Shown here: one piece after another, positions 1 to 10,247 of the stretch
Numbering within the stretch: the stretch's first letter is position 1
Layout of the letters: each line of letters starts with the position of its first letter
Assembly: GCA_025677835.1 (NCBI GenBank)
Contig: JAIXMR010000031.1
Span: 124,001-188,000, forward strand
Direction: 5' to 3'
Origin: Sporodiniella umbellata
Lineage: Eukaryota > Mucoromycota > Mucoromycetes > Mucorales > Rhizopodaceae
Length of the DNA stretch: 64,000 nucleotides
Notes under the pieces: model-generated
Told to the model about the DNA's origin: nothing
Database searches by the model: none
The model's input: the letters and a program-made list of their open reading frames with translations, nothing else
Position numbers and translations under genes: made by a program

Positions 1-1112
1 ATCACACCCTAAGGCCTCAGTTTAACCGCTCCCTTTTTTTCATGTTTACCTGCTTCGTGTGCACTAATTAGAGCTTTGATAACCAAATCGTTTGACGTAG
101 AACCGTCACATCCAAAAATTCTCCAAGCACCTAGAGTCACTTGAGGCGATATCCCAGTAAAGTTCTATTAAATGTTAATACATCGTTTAATATTTTAAAC
201 AAAAAAAGTCAACAATAATGATACATGCTAGTTTTTTGTCATTAGCAGCAATAATCCCTGCAACGTGCGTACCATGACCTATATAACACTTTTAATAAAA
301 AGCTATATATATATATATATATCTTTGCGTATAGTTTACCGCTGCCTGCTTGACATGAATCCAAAGGAGTTTCACTTTCAGATATAGTAGAAGGGTCCAT
401 AGAATCAAAGTTGTCCCCTACCAAATCATATCCATACTGTACCGGAAACCCAGGACCAAATCCGTTACCAAATGCAGGATGACGATAGTCAATTCCTTTA
501 TTATTGTTTATAAACATTAGTTCAAGAGAGCTCAATGTAGTTGTTTTCATAATTACCTGTATCAATTATTCCTACAATGACTTTACCACCATGAATGTTT
601 GATTGGTGAACCTGATCCACTTGAGTAGTTTGGTGTGTAAAAGGTAACGACAGCCCATCTTTTGAGACATTGATCTTTGGTGTCTGTGTCTCATTGTATA
701 CTGCCAAGTACGAGTGACGCTTAATGGTTGGTCTTGGTATTTCAGTAACAGGGTAGATGTGCTTGACATGCTGCTGCTGCAGTATTTTACGAATAATTCT
801 ATGTTCTGACAGCCCGGTACGATCCCTTTTGCTACGAACCGAATCTGTGAGGGAGATGGAAACACCTCGGAAAGCAAAAGAATCGTACGCAATACGCATC
901 TTAACCCGCGCATCGCTTAAAACAACTTTTTCTACGTGACTAACAAAATCTGTAGAGGTTCCGCGGTAGCTTTCGTCAAATTCGATGATATATCTACCAG
1001 GTATATTACGACCTAAAGTACTTGGTTTAAACTTGGGGTCGGAAATCAACTTATCAACATCTAACTCTGCAGAAGCTAATAAAGCAAGCACACATATTAA
1101 GAAAAGTTTCAT
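1..1112 (-). CDS. Secreted subtilisin-like serine protease (peptidase S8), 3' end beyond window
   Basis: An extracellular or vacuolar endopeptidase is expected. The start at 1112 gives a hydrophobic signal peptide (MKLFLICVLALLASA). An I9-type propeptide region follows at about residues 37-125 (GRYIIEFDES...), then the catalytic Asp motif VGIIDTG and the catalytic His motif GHGTHVAGIIAAN near 242-280. The Ser motif lies outside the window. Frame continuity requires introns at about 494-558 (DTG/IDYRHP) and 286-341 (GSG/HGTH). A third, at 165-228, keeps frame only with a GC donor, giving ...NDKKL/NFTGISPQVTLG. A further GT donor follows the HEAG residues near position 45, so the gene is cut by the window edge, not by mutation. 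Family resemblance is to large PA-domain subtilases; that domain would lie in the missing part. It is divergent from the metacaspase with 172 bp between start codons. Confidence 0.88.
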
Positions 1113-1284
1113 TTACAAAGTGAAAGAAACAGCAAAAACGAACATACTGTTTTTTATCTTTAAGTGAAATATGTCAGGAATTTTTTTTCTAAAAAAAAAT
1201 CTATTTTTGGAAAACTCGAAAAAAAAAACGTTTTTAGTCTCGAAAAACAATTAACTTTTCTTTCAGCTTTGTTTTTATTTTACA

Positions 1285-3051
1285 ATGTCTTATCCTGGAG
1301 CATATGGTACACATGGCCAACAGGGGTCCCAGCAAGGTTACAACAACTACCCCCCTCCACCTCAACAGTACGGTAACTACCCCCCTCCACCTCAACAATA
1401 TGGCAACTATCCCCCTCCACCTCAACAATATGGCAACTATCCTCCTCCACCCCAACAGTATGGCAACTATCCCCCTCCACCTCAGCAGTATGGGAATTAC
1501 CCGCCTCCACCTCAGCAGTACGGGAACTATCCTCCTCCGCTTGAACAAGGGCAACATCATTCCAACGAAAAGTCGGTAAGTTACTTACAAATGATTGATG
1601 ACAAAAATAAAACCAAGTTAATGAGCCTTTAGCAGCATGGCTCGTACATCCCGCCACCTTCTTACACAGGTAACTTGAAATTTTATTCTAACAAACTCAA
1701 ATAAAAACTCAAACCTTGTGTAGGCCCTGACCCTGTTTTTCAGCCTTCAGACCCAAACATGAATCAAGCTAACTATCCTCAACCGCCCAGCGCAAACAGT
1801 CAGCAGAATCCAGGAAAAGGTATATTACAACTGTATTATACACTAGCCTTATATATTATAGTTCCCTATGGTCAACAGCAAGACGGGTCAGGCTTTGTTA
1901 TGCATGTAAACCCAGTCATGCAAAACCAAGCTCCTCCCAACTTCCAGCTTTCCAACTGTAAGATACTTTTTCTTCTTTAAACATAGCCAGCTAAACACAT
2001 ATAAACAGGTCAGGGTAGAAAAAGAGCTTTACTGATCGGTATCAACTATACTGGTTCGGCTAATGCATTGAATGGATGTATAAACGATGTTAAAAATGTA
2101 AAGGAGTTCTTGACTTCTTTGTACCACTTTAGACCTGAGGATATGGTGATTTTGACAGACGACCAGTCAGAACCGCAGTTTTTACCTACTAAACACAATA
2201 TTCTAAATGGTATGCGCTGGCTCGTAAACGGAGCTAGAGAAAACGACTCGTAGGTACATTTTTGAAAGGCTTAATAGCTCATTTATTGTGTAGCTTCTTC
2301 TTTCACTATAGTGGACATGGAGGTAGAGTCAAAGACCAAGATGGTGACGAAGACGATGGCTATGATGAAACGATTTACCCTGTTGACCACGACCAATACC
2401 AAGGAGAATCCGGTCAAATTGTAGATGATGTAAGTATGTCCTATTTGAATTGGTTTAACAAACATTGGATGCTTAGGAAATGCATGAAATCATGGTGCGT
2501 TCCCTACCCAGAGGATGTCGATTGACTGCAATTTTTGACAGCTGTCACTCAGGTACTGCGCTTGACTTACCTTATGTGTACTCTACCCAAGGTGTAATTA
2601 AAGAGGAAAGCGTTCTGAAAGACGCAGGCTCTGGATTGTTGAGTGCCGGTATGGCTTATGCAACAGGAAACAAGTCAGGCGCACTCTCAAGCATTTTCAG
2701 TCTGGGAAAAAATCTGATGAGTCGAAAAGGCGTAAACGAAAAGATCAAGAAGTTTAAAAGCTCAGAGGCAGACGTGATAATGTTTTCAGGCTGCAAAGAC
2801 AACCAAACATCTGCGGACGCAATGGAAAACGGAAAAAGTACTGGCGCTATGAGTTACGCGTTCACAAGTAAGTTTTTTTTTTCAGTGAGCTATCATTTAT
2901 CATCTCATTAGCTGTTTTACGACAAAACAACCAGCAAACCCTTCTCCAATTGCTCAATTCTGTAAGAGACATTCTGAGAAGCAAATACTCGCAGCGCCCT
3001 CAGCTTTCCTCTTCTCATCCGATTGATGTAAACCTCATGTTTATTATTTAA
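1285..3051 (+). CDS. MCA1: Type I metacaspase with proline/glutamine/tyrosine repeat prodomain
   Basis: Metacaspases are clan CD cysteine peptidases cleaving after Arg/Lys, involved in protein quality control and cell death. The first exon encodes a prodomain of seven 10-residue units ([10 protein letters not shown]), a typical type I feature. The p20 part starts at [19 protein letters not shown]. Catalytic His is in FHYSGHGG and catalytic Cys in [15 protein letters not shown]; an acidic stretch follows the His motif. The C-terminal exon starts [14 protein letters not shown] after an intron and stops at 3049-3051. I place introns after NEKS, SYTG, NPGK, FQLSN, ENDS, GQIVDD and SYAFT, each GT-AG and frame-keeping. 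Both catalytic residues are present, so it should be active. It is the nearest gene upstream of sulfatase copy A. Confidence 0.93.
1345..1554 (+). repeat. Coding 30-bp tandem repeat, seven units
   Basis: Seven units of 30 bp encode [10 protein letters not shown] six times and a degenerate seventh ([10 protein letters not shown]). Units differ mostly at silent positions (aac/aat, cag/caa, tac/tat), so the protein repeat is kept more strictly than the DNA. Confidence 0.95.
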
Positions 3052-3750
3052 TAAATATATACTAGTTCTTCAAGTATAAATCACACAAACCGCCATCCTT
3101 TTTCGTCGCAAAAGCCAGAGTTATTTACAGATAGCTATTTATAGATCGAAAGAGATAATGTATTAAAAGAAAAAAAAAGGCACATTAATTATATGTTGCT
3201 ATACAAACACTTCGCATAAGAAATCACAGACCATGGAAATCAAATGTACCCAAAAATGTTCTAGTTGTATAGCAGTTGCTCTTACTATGTGTGGGTAATT
3301 TTGTGTATTTTTGTTAAGTGTTTCCTTTTTAAAAGCCAAATCAAAGGATATGGTGATACAAACCGAGTTAAAGTAACTATTGCTTTTACTAGTGTTTGAG
3401 CAAGCATAGCATCAAAAATACGTTTATATTTAGAAAAAAAAAAGAAGACATCAAGTGCTTAATCCAAGTCGCCTATTTTACTGCATCTAATGCACTATTA
3501 GTTTGTTTTGAAAAAGACAAAAAATAACGATATAAAGTATAGACTAGCTTTGCACAGACAATGGTGCCAACAGGTATAGCTATAAAATCCTTTTTCAGTG
3601 TAACGTATGTTTCGTTAGCCAAAAAGTATTTTGTAAACATCAGTAAGTGTAATTCCAGTTTACGATTGTTTGTGTAATTCGATTTTAAAGACTTCTAGCT
3701 ATAAAAGACCGAAATTTAACGATCTACCTTTTTCTTTTTCATACTTACAC
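3052..3750. other. Intergenic, metacaspase 3' region and sulfatase A promoter
   Basis: No credible coding frame. A TATA-like ctataaaaga lies near 3700, about 50 bp before the sulfatase start. The rest is AT-rich unique sequence. Confidence 0.6.
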
Positions 3751-4283
3751 ATGAAGATCTTGTCTTTGGCTTTTAGCGCCCTTGCTGTTCTGGTTCTGCC
3801 TAAAGCTGAAGCTACTGATAAGCCTAATATCATATTCATATTTACAGATGACCAAGATTATCAGTTAAACTCGCTTGATTTCATGCCTAATGTTCAAAAA
3901 CACCTGGTAGAGAAAGGGACACTCTTCAAGAATCATTATGCTACAATTTCTGTCTGCTGCCCCAGTCGTGTTAGTCTTCTTAGAGGACAATATTCACACA
4001 ATACAAAGTATATTGTATAACGATATTTAAGACCAAAGATTAACCTTTTTTTGTTTGTTTGTTTTTTTTATTATTATTATTATCTTTTTTAGTATCACAG
4101 ATGTTAGTCCGCCGTATGGAGGATATAACCGTTTCAATGGGCTAAAGCTTGGTGAAGATTATCTACCTCTTTGGCTACAGAATGCTGGGTACAATACAAA
4201 CTATATTGGTAAGCTCATGAACCAATATTCTGTCAACAACTACAACAATCCAACACCAAAAGGGTAACTCTCATTTAATGCAA

Positions 4284-4315
<32 letters not shown>

Positions 4316-5489
4316 ATTTGCATGTTGTTTTTTTGATTGCTCTTTCTAAATTTCTTTATTGCTTAACCAATAGGTTTAACTACCAAGGTAAAAAGAAAAA
4401 ATACATACAAAAAAAAAAAAAACTTGAAAAAAGATATAAAAAGAGTACTCTATTCTTCTTTTCGATTACTCAACTCTTACCTTAGATCAACTTGTAGACC
4501 CTTACACTTATGTTTACAACACTGCTGTTTTTTCAAAAAATGGAGAGGCACCCGTTTATTATAAAGATGCATATCAAACAGATATTATTCATGCAAAGGC
4601 TAAGGCTGCTCTCAAAAGACTGGGAAAACAAAAAGATCCATTTTTCCTATGGGTTTCTCCTATGGCTCCTCATGCCCAGTTTGTCATTCATGAAAATGGA
4701 ACCATGGACACCACTTTTGCTGTTCCTGCTGCAAGGCATTCTCATCTATTCAAAGACGTGAAAAGTAATTTATATTTTATTCTCTTTCTTTTTTTTTTTT
4801 TTTTTTTTGACATTCAGTAGTTCCTCGTAACGCAAACTTCAATCCTTTAAAGCAAACTAAAACGGCCTCTTATTGGAAGTATCTCAAAAAGCTAAACGAA
4901 ACTACTGTTGAAAACTTTGATGAGGCTTACCGTAATCGTCTGAGAGCTTTACAAGCCGTTGACGAAATAGTTGGGAGTATCTTTGACGAACTTGAAAAGC
5001 AAAACAACTTGGACAACACCTACATATTTTATAGTTCAGACAATGGATACCATTTGGGTCAGCATCGATCTTATCCTGGAAAGACCTCTAATATTGAAGA
5101 AGATATAAAGTAAGTGTGTTCATACTCTTGTTTATTTTTTGGAAATCCAATGGTTTTTTTTAGCGTGCCTTTTATCGTACGCGGTCCTGGAGTTCCTCAG
5201 GGCAAAGTCAGTGATACGGTCAGTACCCACCACGACCTTCCTTCGACCTTTCTTGCTTTGGCCAATGCAGAAGTTCCCGCTTGGGTAGATGGTGGTGTTA
5301 TCCCTATCAACAAAAAACTGAAACATCATCATCGACCTGCCTCTAAAGAAAGCTTTGCTGTTGAATTCTGGTCAGACACAAATTTGGAAGAAATTTATAA
5401 TTCCAACAATGGCCATATACAAGGACCTAATATTTACAAGACCGTTCGAGTAATTGCTCCAAAATACAACTGTAAATATATATGTCTCA

Positions 5490-5525
<36 letters not shown>

Positions 5526-6149
5526 TGCTGCAACTAATATCTATACATAGATATGTACTCTGTCTGGTGTACAGGAGAGCACGAGTTATATGACTTGAAA
5601 AACGATCCTTATGAAACGCATAATATTCATTCATTTGCTCATACCAGCTTGGTAACTCGTCTAGATGCACTTCTTATAGTGCTGAAATCTTGCCGTGCAG
5701 AAAGTTGTCGAAACCCCTGGAAGGTCTTGCACCCTGACGGTACAGTAGCAACTCTGGAAGATGCTCTTGACAGCAAATATGACGAGCACTACACCCAGTT
5801 CAAGCCTGTGACGTTTAAAGAGTGCCTTCCTTATTACAACGTAGCCAATGAAATACCTCAGGTTGGCCAACACTTTCTTTCCAATACTACTGTCAACTCT
5901 TCTGTTTCTTTGCTCACTACAGACAATGTTCCTAAAGTGACAATACAACACACTCTTTACAAAAGAGACTCGGAGCTCGACTTGCCTAAAGAGTATCATG
6001 ATCTTTTCAAGCTAGTTCCTGCATCTCCTGATGCAGGCCAGGTATTACCCGAAGATGATTTTGAAAAGAACGCTATTCCTGTTTCCGAGAAATTGCTTAA
6101 TACACCTGTAAACTGGTCCAAATATAATTTCTACTCTTTCGGCAACTAG
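3751..6149 (+). CDS. Secreted sulfatase, copy A of an inverted duplicate pair
   Basis: A type I sulfatase hydrolysing sulfate esters, probably exported. Residues 1-22 form a signal peptide (MKILSLAFSALAVLVLPKAEA). The mature part begins DKPNIIFIFTDDQ with the metal-binding Asp pair at 33-34. The formylglycine motif is CCPSRVSLLRG, converted Cys at 69. Further family motifs are YNTNYIGKLMN, the metal-site block SSDNGYHLGQH and PFIVRGPGVP. Six introns fit: after SHNT, after PTPKG, after a 14-nt microexon at 4374-4387, after KDVK, after EEDI and after PKYN. The closest type I it resembles is the fungal arylsulfatase/glucosamine-6-sulfatase group; substrate is unknown. The stop codon is 22 bp from the stop of the convergent CNNM-like gene. 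Protein predicted identical to copy B at 15843-18250. Confidence 0.92.
3751..6149 (+). repeat. Inverted repeat arm A (about 2.4 kb, partner 15843-18250)
   Basis: This arm matches the reverse complement of 15843-18250 through all exons and introns. Differences seen are a silent GTG/GTA change near 5938, a 2-nt indel in an intron near 4340, lengths of poly-A/T and AAAAG/ATT runs, and the stop (TAG here, TAA there). Identity is lost within a few bases of the start and stop codons. Confidence 0.95.
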
Positions 6150-6171
6150 AGCCTTTTATTAACCAATAGAA

Positions 6172-7702
6172 TTATTTACTTGTATTTACAACCATTAAAT
6201 TGAGTAAATCTTGATTGATTAAGAGACCAATCAATCCAACGTCAATGGCAGTGGATATTGAGCGGTTTACTTCTTTTTCCTCTTCATCTGTTTCCTCACT
6301 ACATGCATGACACAGGTAGCCAAAAAACCTTTTTATTCGGCATGATAAGGCACGTTCATGAAATCCAGGCAACGGTGGCTTTTTTTTAGACAGCTCGATT
6401 TCCTCTTCGGTTCGATAGATAAGTATCACCAGATTTCTTTAATAGTTGGGCTTGAGTAAAAAGGAAAAAAAAACGATTAATCCTATTTACCTCTCTACCA
6501 TTTGAGAAATGGCTTGGATTACAGGTGTAGAGGAATTAAGTTTTACAAAGCTCTCAAGCGGCATTTTGCCTACAGGCTGTGTGTGTTCTTTTGACAGCCT
6601 CTAAAGATAGTTTGAAATTGTTAAATGAATTAACTAGACGAGTAGCGTTACCTCCAATGTTAGGACACCTATTATGTTTTCCTCATTTTTTGGTTGATAG
6701 ACAATTACATGTGTATATTTTTGACGAATATACTCTTCTACATCATCTCCTGTCAGAATGGTATCTGAAGGCACAAAAGCAAAATGGTTCGTATTCAATA
6801 TGTCTGCTATCTTTGTTTCTTGCATTGTCAGCACGTTTTGAAGAATCTTTACAAGATTATTGTCCAAGCACCCATGGTCACTTTCGTTGTCATGAAGCTG
6901 AATAAGAGCACTCAATTCTATTTGTTTGTTTTGTTTATTTTAGTTTGAGTTTTTGAGTTCTCCAATTAGACCTTTACCTGACTCTGTATATGAGAAACCC
7001 TCATGAGGGCCCAGCATCCAATCCAAGAATTTAGAAATGGGCCACGAGACAACAAACCATAAACCAATTAATATGCGAACAGGAAAAGCAAACAGAGACC
7101 CAATGGCCAGCCCATGTTTTGAAAAGACCGCTTGTGGTATAATCTCGGAAAATAGGACAAGCAGCACAGTGGAAACAATCACAGACATAAACCCTATTTA
7201 CGTCAGCTTACGTTATATGATATGGCCCAATACCTTTACGGAATATATCATCGAATAGGATGGGTAGCGTTTCGTTTAGTACAGTATTAGTTAGCAGCAA
7301 AGTAGTCAACAATATATGCCCATTTTTGCGTATAGGTAAAATACGTGATGCATAATACTGTTGTTTTTTAGTGCCAGCTAGCTGAAGTATTTTCAGGTTC
7401 GTTGTATCAAGAGACATCTAAATATCATCAACACAATTGTACGTACAGACTATTCTTACTAATCCCAATGTCAAGCCTAATATTTGTTATTTATTTATAT
7501 ATACGTGTATAAAGAATTGTGAATTACCAGCGATAATACCAGACAGCAATACAAGGCAGACAATAGCCAAAATCTGACACCAGAATTTGGTAGATGTAAC
7601 ATCCACAGGCCCCTCTTCCTCTTCAGAAGCAAACGCCACAGGCAAAAGCAGTAAAGGAAAAAGAAACATGGAAAAAGAAGAAGAAGGAAAAACTATGTTC
7701 AT
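6172..7702 (-). CDS. CNNM/Mam3 (DUF21) family membrane protein
   Basis: CNNM/Mam3 proteins act in Mg/metal homeostasis at plasma or vacuolar membrane. The N-terminus is a hydrophobic leader (a second ATG at 7669 gives a cleaner signal, MFLFPLLLLPVAFA) followed by ILAIVCLVLLSGIIAG. The DUF21 core continues through a 17-nt microexon at 7460-7476 encoding GLTLGL, then MSLDTTNLKILQLAGTKKQ, TVLNETLPILFDDIF, and VLLVLFSEIIPQAVFSKHG. A linker GPHEG precedes ELSALIQLHD and a CBS-like segment (MQETKIADIL, FVPSDTIL, THVIVYQ, IIGVLTLE). A second, weaker CBS-like part and a charged tail (EETDEEEKE) end at 6172. About 400 residues by my joins, shorter than yeast Mam3; the cyclic-nucleotide-like C-terminal region of animal CNNMs is not seen. 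Convergent with sulfatase A. Confidence 0.85.
7460..7476 (-). other. 17-nt microexon of the CNNM-like gene
   Basis: Flanked by ag upstream and gtaag downstream on the minus strand, it supplies LTLGL of the conserved family segment AGLTLGLMSLD. Without it the two neighbouring exons would lose that motif and the frame. Confidence 0.8.
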
Positions 7703-8666
7703 CGACCCCTTCTCTATATACTTGCATGCTCATAACTATTTATACCATAAAACGGAACAATCGTCGGCTTCAACATTGCTTCTCCCTTTCTTTCCAGTTT
7801 TTGTACCATCTTTTGTTTAAATCACATTCTTTAATAAAAATTCTAAAGTTATTATTTTTTGCACTATACATCTCACTCCTCTATACATATGCAACATAAA
7901 ATTAAGTTTCTTTAAAATTCAGCAGGTAAAAAAGAGGAAGAAAGAAAAACAAGAGAGTTCGATAGTCAGGTTGGAAAAAAAAACAAGAAAGAGAGAGAAG
8001 CAATAAAGTTATAGAAAAGAGAAGACCAAAGAGTTGAAAATGAGACTGACCATAGCTTATACAGCTTTAAAGAATTGAAATTCTTTTTTCTTTTTTGAGA
8101 AAAACACACAAAATAATAACAACAGTACGAACAATATATTTAGTGGCCAAAAGACGATAAAGTGAAGCCCACCTGCACATTTCAATAAACGTAAAGCCCT
8201 TCTTGATTTGATTTTGATTAAGAAATGAATCGATTCACTTTTGCTAAATGTGATTGGCTAAATAAGTAGGTTGACCTTTTGAAGAATTTATTAAGGGGGC
8301 ATACGAATATATATATATATACACATATATATATACATATTTATATATATATATTTATATATATCTATATATTCTAGACACAACTTTCGAAGGACTGAGT
8401 GCACACAAAAAAACTGATAGCAAAGCCTAATTCCCTCTTTGTGTGGGCCTTTTATTTTCTTTTGGTACCAAAAAGCTTGGTTGTATAAAGAGTGTTTTAT
8501 AAATAGAAAATAAAAATAAAAATATCAAATTGTAGAACTAGAGATAGATTAATACTCTCAACCTGGATTATTCTAGTTAAAGATTCTAGTACGTACCTGT
8601 ATATACATTGTCTATAAGAATACAAAAAAGAAGAAAGGGTTTACTAAAAATTGGTTAACGTAAAGC
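7703..8666. other. Intergenic AT-rich stretch
   Basis: Between the CNNM-like start and the truncated COG3 stop. I find no COG3 C-terminal coding on the minus strand here, and no other gene. It contains purine-rich tracts and the TA microsatellite at 8307-8374. Confidence 0.6.
8307..8374. repeat. TA-rich microsatellite
   Basis: A run of TA dinucleotides with occasional CA/TT interruptions. Confidence 0.95.
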
Positions 8667-10247
8667 TCATTGCGAGCGAGAAAGAAGTCTCCCCTGGGTA
8701 TCCTTTAACAGATTTTGAATCAATCTTCCAAACTTCAAATGGTTCTTTTCCTCTTGATCTGTATTCGTGTTAAAAAAAAGGACAAATAGAAAGAAAAGAT
8801 AAAACTTACATTCATTATTGTCTTGCATCACGTACATAGAAAATAAGTTGTAGATTTCTGTTAGAGAACTGGTGTCTTCTTCACGATTGATTCTCGACCA
8901 AAGACAGTTATAAAATTGCTGTGTCAACAATTCCAAGTACTGACTAAGATTGTTTTAATATGGATTCTCTTTAACAACAAAAATCGCTTTCTTACTAAAG
9001 GCGCTGCTCTTCCTGCTGAAATAAACTGTGGTACAAAACAAACTCATCGGTACATACGCTCATCATGTATGCACATACATTTTTGCATAGCAATAGCACG
9101 TCTGGAGAATCAAGCTGTTGCAGTTTTCGTGTAATGATAGGCGACAGCAAATAGTGGCGTGTTTGAAACCATGTGTATAATACATCGTCATATAGCGATT
9201 GGTATTCAGTGTGCTCAGATCGTTTTTCAATCTGGCTTACCAAAGATCTGATCGTAGGCGCTATTGTTTTGAATCTTACGTAGCATATTGTTGTTTGCTT
9301 TCCTAAACTCACTGAAGGATCCTGCATTATTTTTATGAAAAAAAAAAGAAGGGGGAGTCAAATACAGCAACAATAAATAATTGCTTACTTTTAACTGTTT
9401 ATAAACATCTTGTCCAAGACTCTTTAAGGCAGAAACCACATACATTTTAATCAGAGTCATCCCCCTTGTCATGTATTGTCTAAATCTCATCAAGTATATT
9501 TCTGAGTCTTTATAGTTTCTCTAAAAGACAGTATAAGCAACATATATACAAAACTGGGAGTTACCTACATGTTGACTCATGTAAAGAATGGATTGATCTA
9601 AGTCATTCAGCATTGGTATAAATTCTTTATCTAAGCACACGTTTTCTCTTGATGAATTTAGCAGTTTTGCAACGGGTCCAAGCTGTTCAAAACTTACAAG
9701 TCTAGCTGCTAAAGCGTCTGCTAAAGCGGTAAGCCGCGTTTGCTCAGTTACAATCGCATCAGCCTGTACAGATGTCTTTTCTGCCACATAGTCGTTCTGT
9801 TTTTCAATAAGATTTAAGGTTTTTCGTGTGTCTTTTAGTTGCTCCAAAAAGGCGTTGCACGCGTCTTGATAGCCCTGAACTTTTTCAAGGTGCTCTCTGT
9901 AGACATCTTCCTGATCCATTTCTTGTTCTAAACAAGCAAACCAGTCGTGAAAAGACTGTAAAGTTTCTAGAGGCTTTGAGGTAGCAGTTTTTGTCGATAC
10001 TAAAATATCAGTGGTAGAAAGACTGCGAATGGGTGTATGTGCAGGCGAAGACATTAATTTGTTGCTAGTGTACTAAGGTAAATGTCAATAACTCTGAAGA
10101 AGCATTCAGACGACAGTATTTAATTACCCATGATGAGGGAAGCGGAAGGTCAATACAAGCTTCCTGAAGGCCAAAAATTGTTTGTTTTTGTATATCGGAT
10201 AGAGCAGTTCTTTCCTCCCACTCTTCTAGAGACACATTTTGTATCAT
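8667..10247 (-). CDS. COG3: Conserved oligomeric Golgi complex subunit 3, C-terminally truncated
   Basis: COG3 (Sec34) belongs to the COG tethering complex for retrograde intra-Golgi vesicles. Exons joined by eye give: MIQNVSLEEWEER; the Sec34 domain with FHDWFACLEQEMDQEDVYREH and FIPMLNDLDQSILYMSQH; YKDSEIYLMRFRQYMTRG with ALKSLGQDVYKQLK; a middle part with APTIRSLVSQIEKRS and CAYMMSVCTDEFVLYHS; and YLELLTQQFYNCLW to LIQNLLKDTQGRLLSRSQ, then TGA at 8667. This aligns from recall with roughly the first 55% of animal COG3 (about 830 aa). I estimate about 430 residues here, and the remaining C-terminal half is absent from the following 960 bp. Five introns are needed, all GT-AG. It may be a pseudogene, a true short form, or disrupted by an assembly error. 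Confidence 0.85.

Noticed and set aside
1285..1560. Other-frame open frames across the metacaspase repeat (Arg/Val-rich and His/Glu-rich)
   Set aside because: Shadows of the 30-bp repeat, which is open in several frames; only the [10 protein letters not shown] frame joins to the protease domain.
5492..5521. Long A-run in sulfatase A, as a retrocopy poly-A tail
   Set aside because: It lies inside an intron present in both copies at the same place; all introns are retained, so neither copy came from mRNA.
7208..7417. Reading the CNNM-like exons as several separate small genes
   Set aside because: GT-AG introns join them in frame into one DUF21-CBS protein with motifs in family order.
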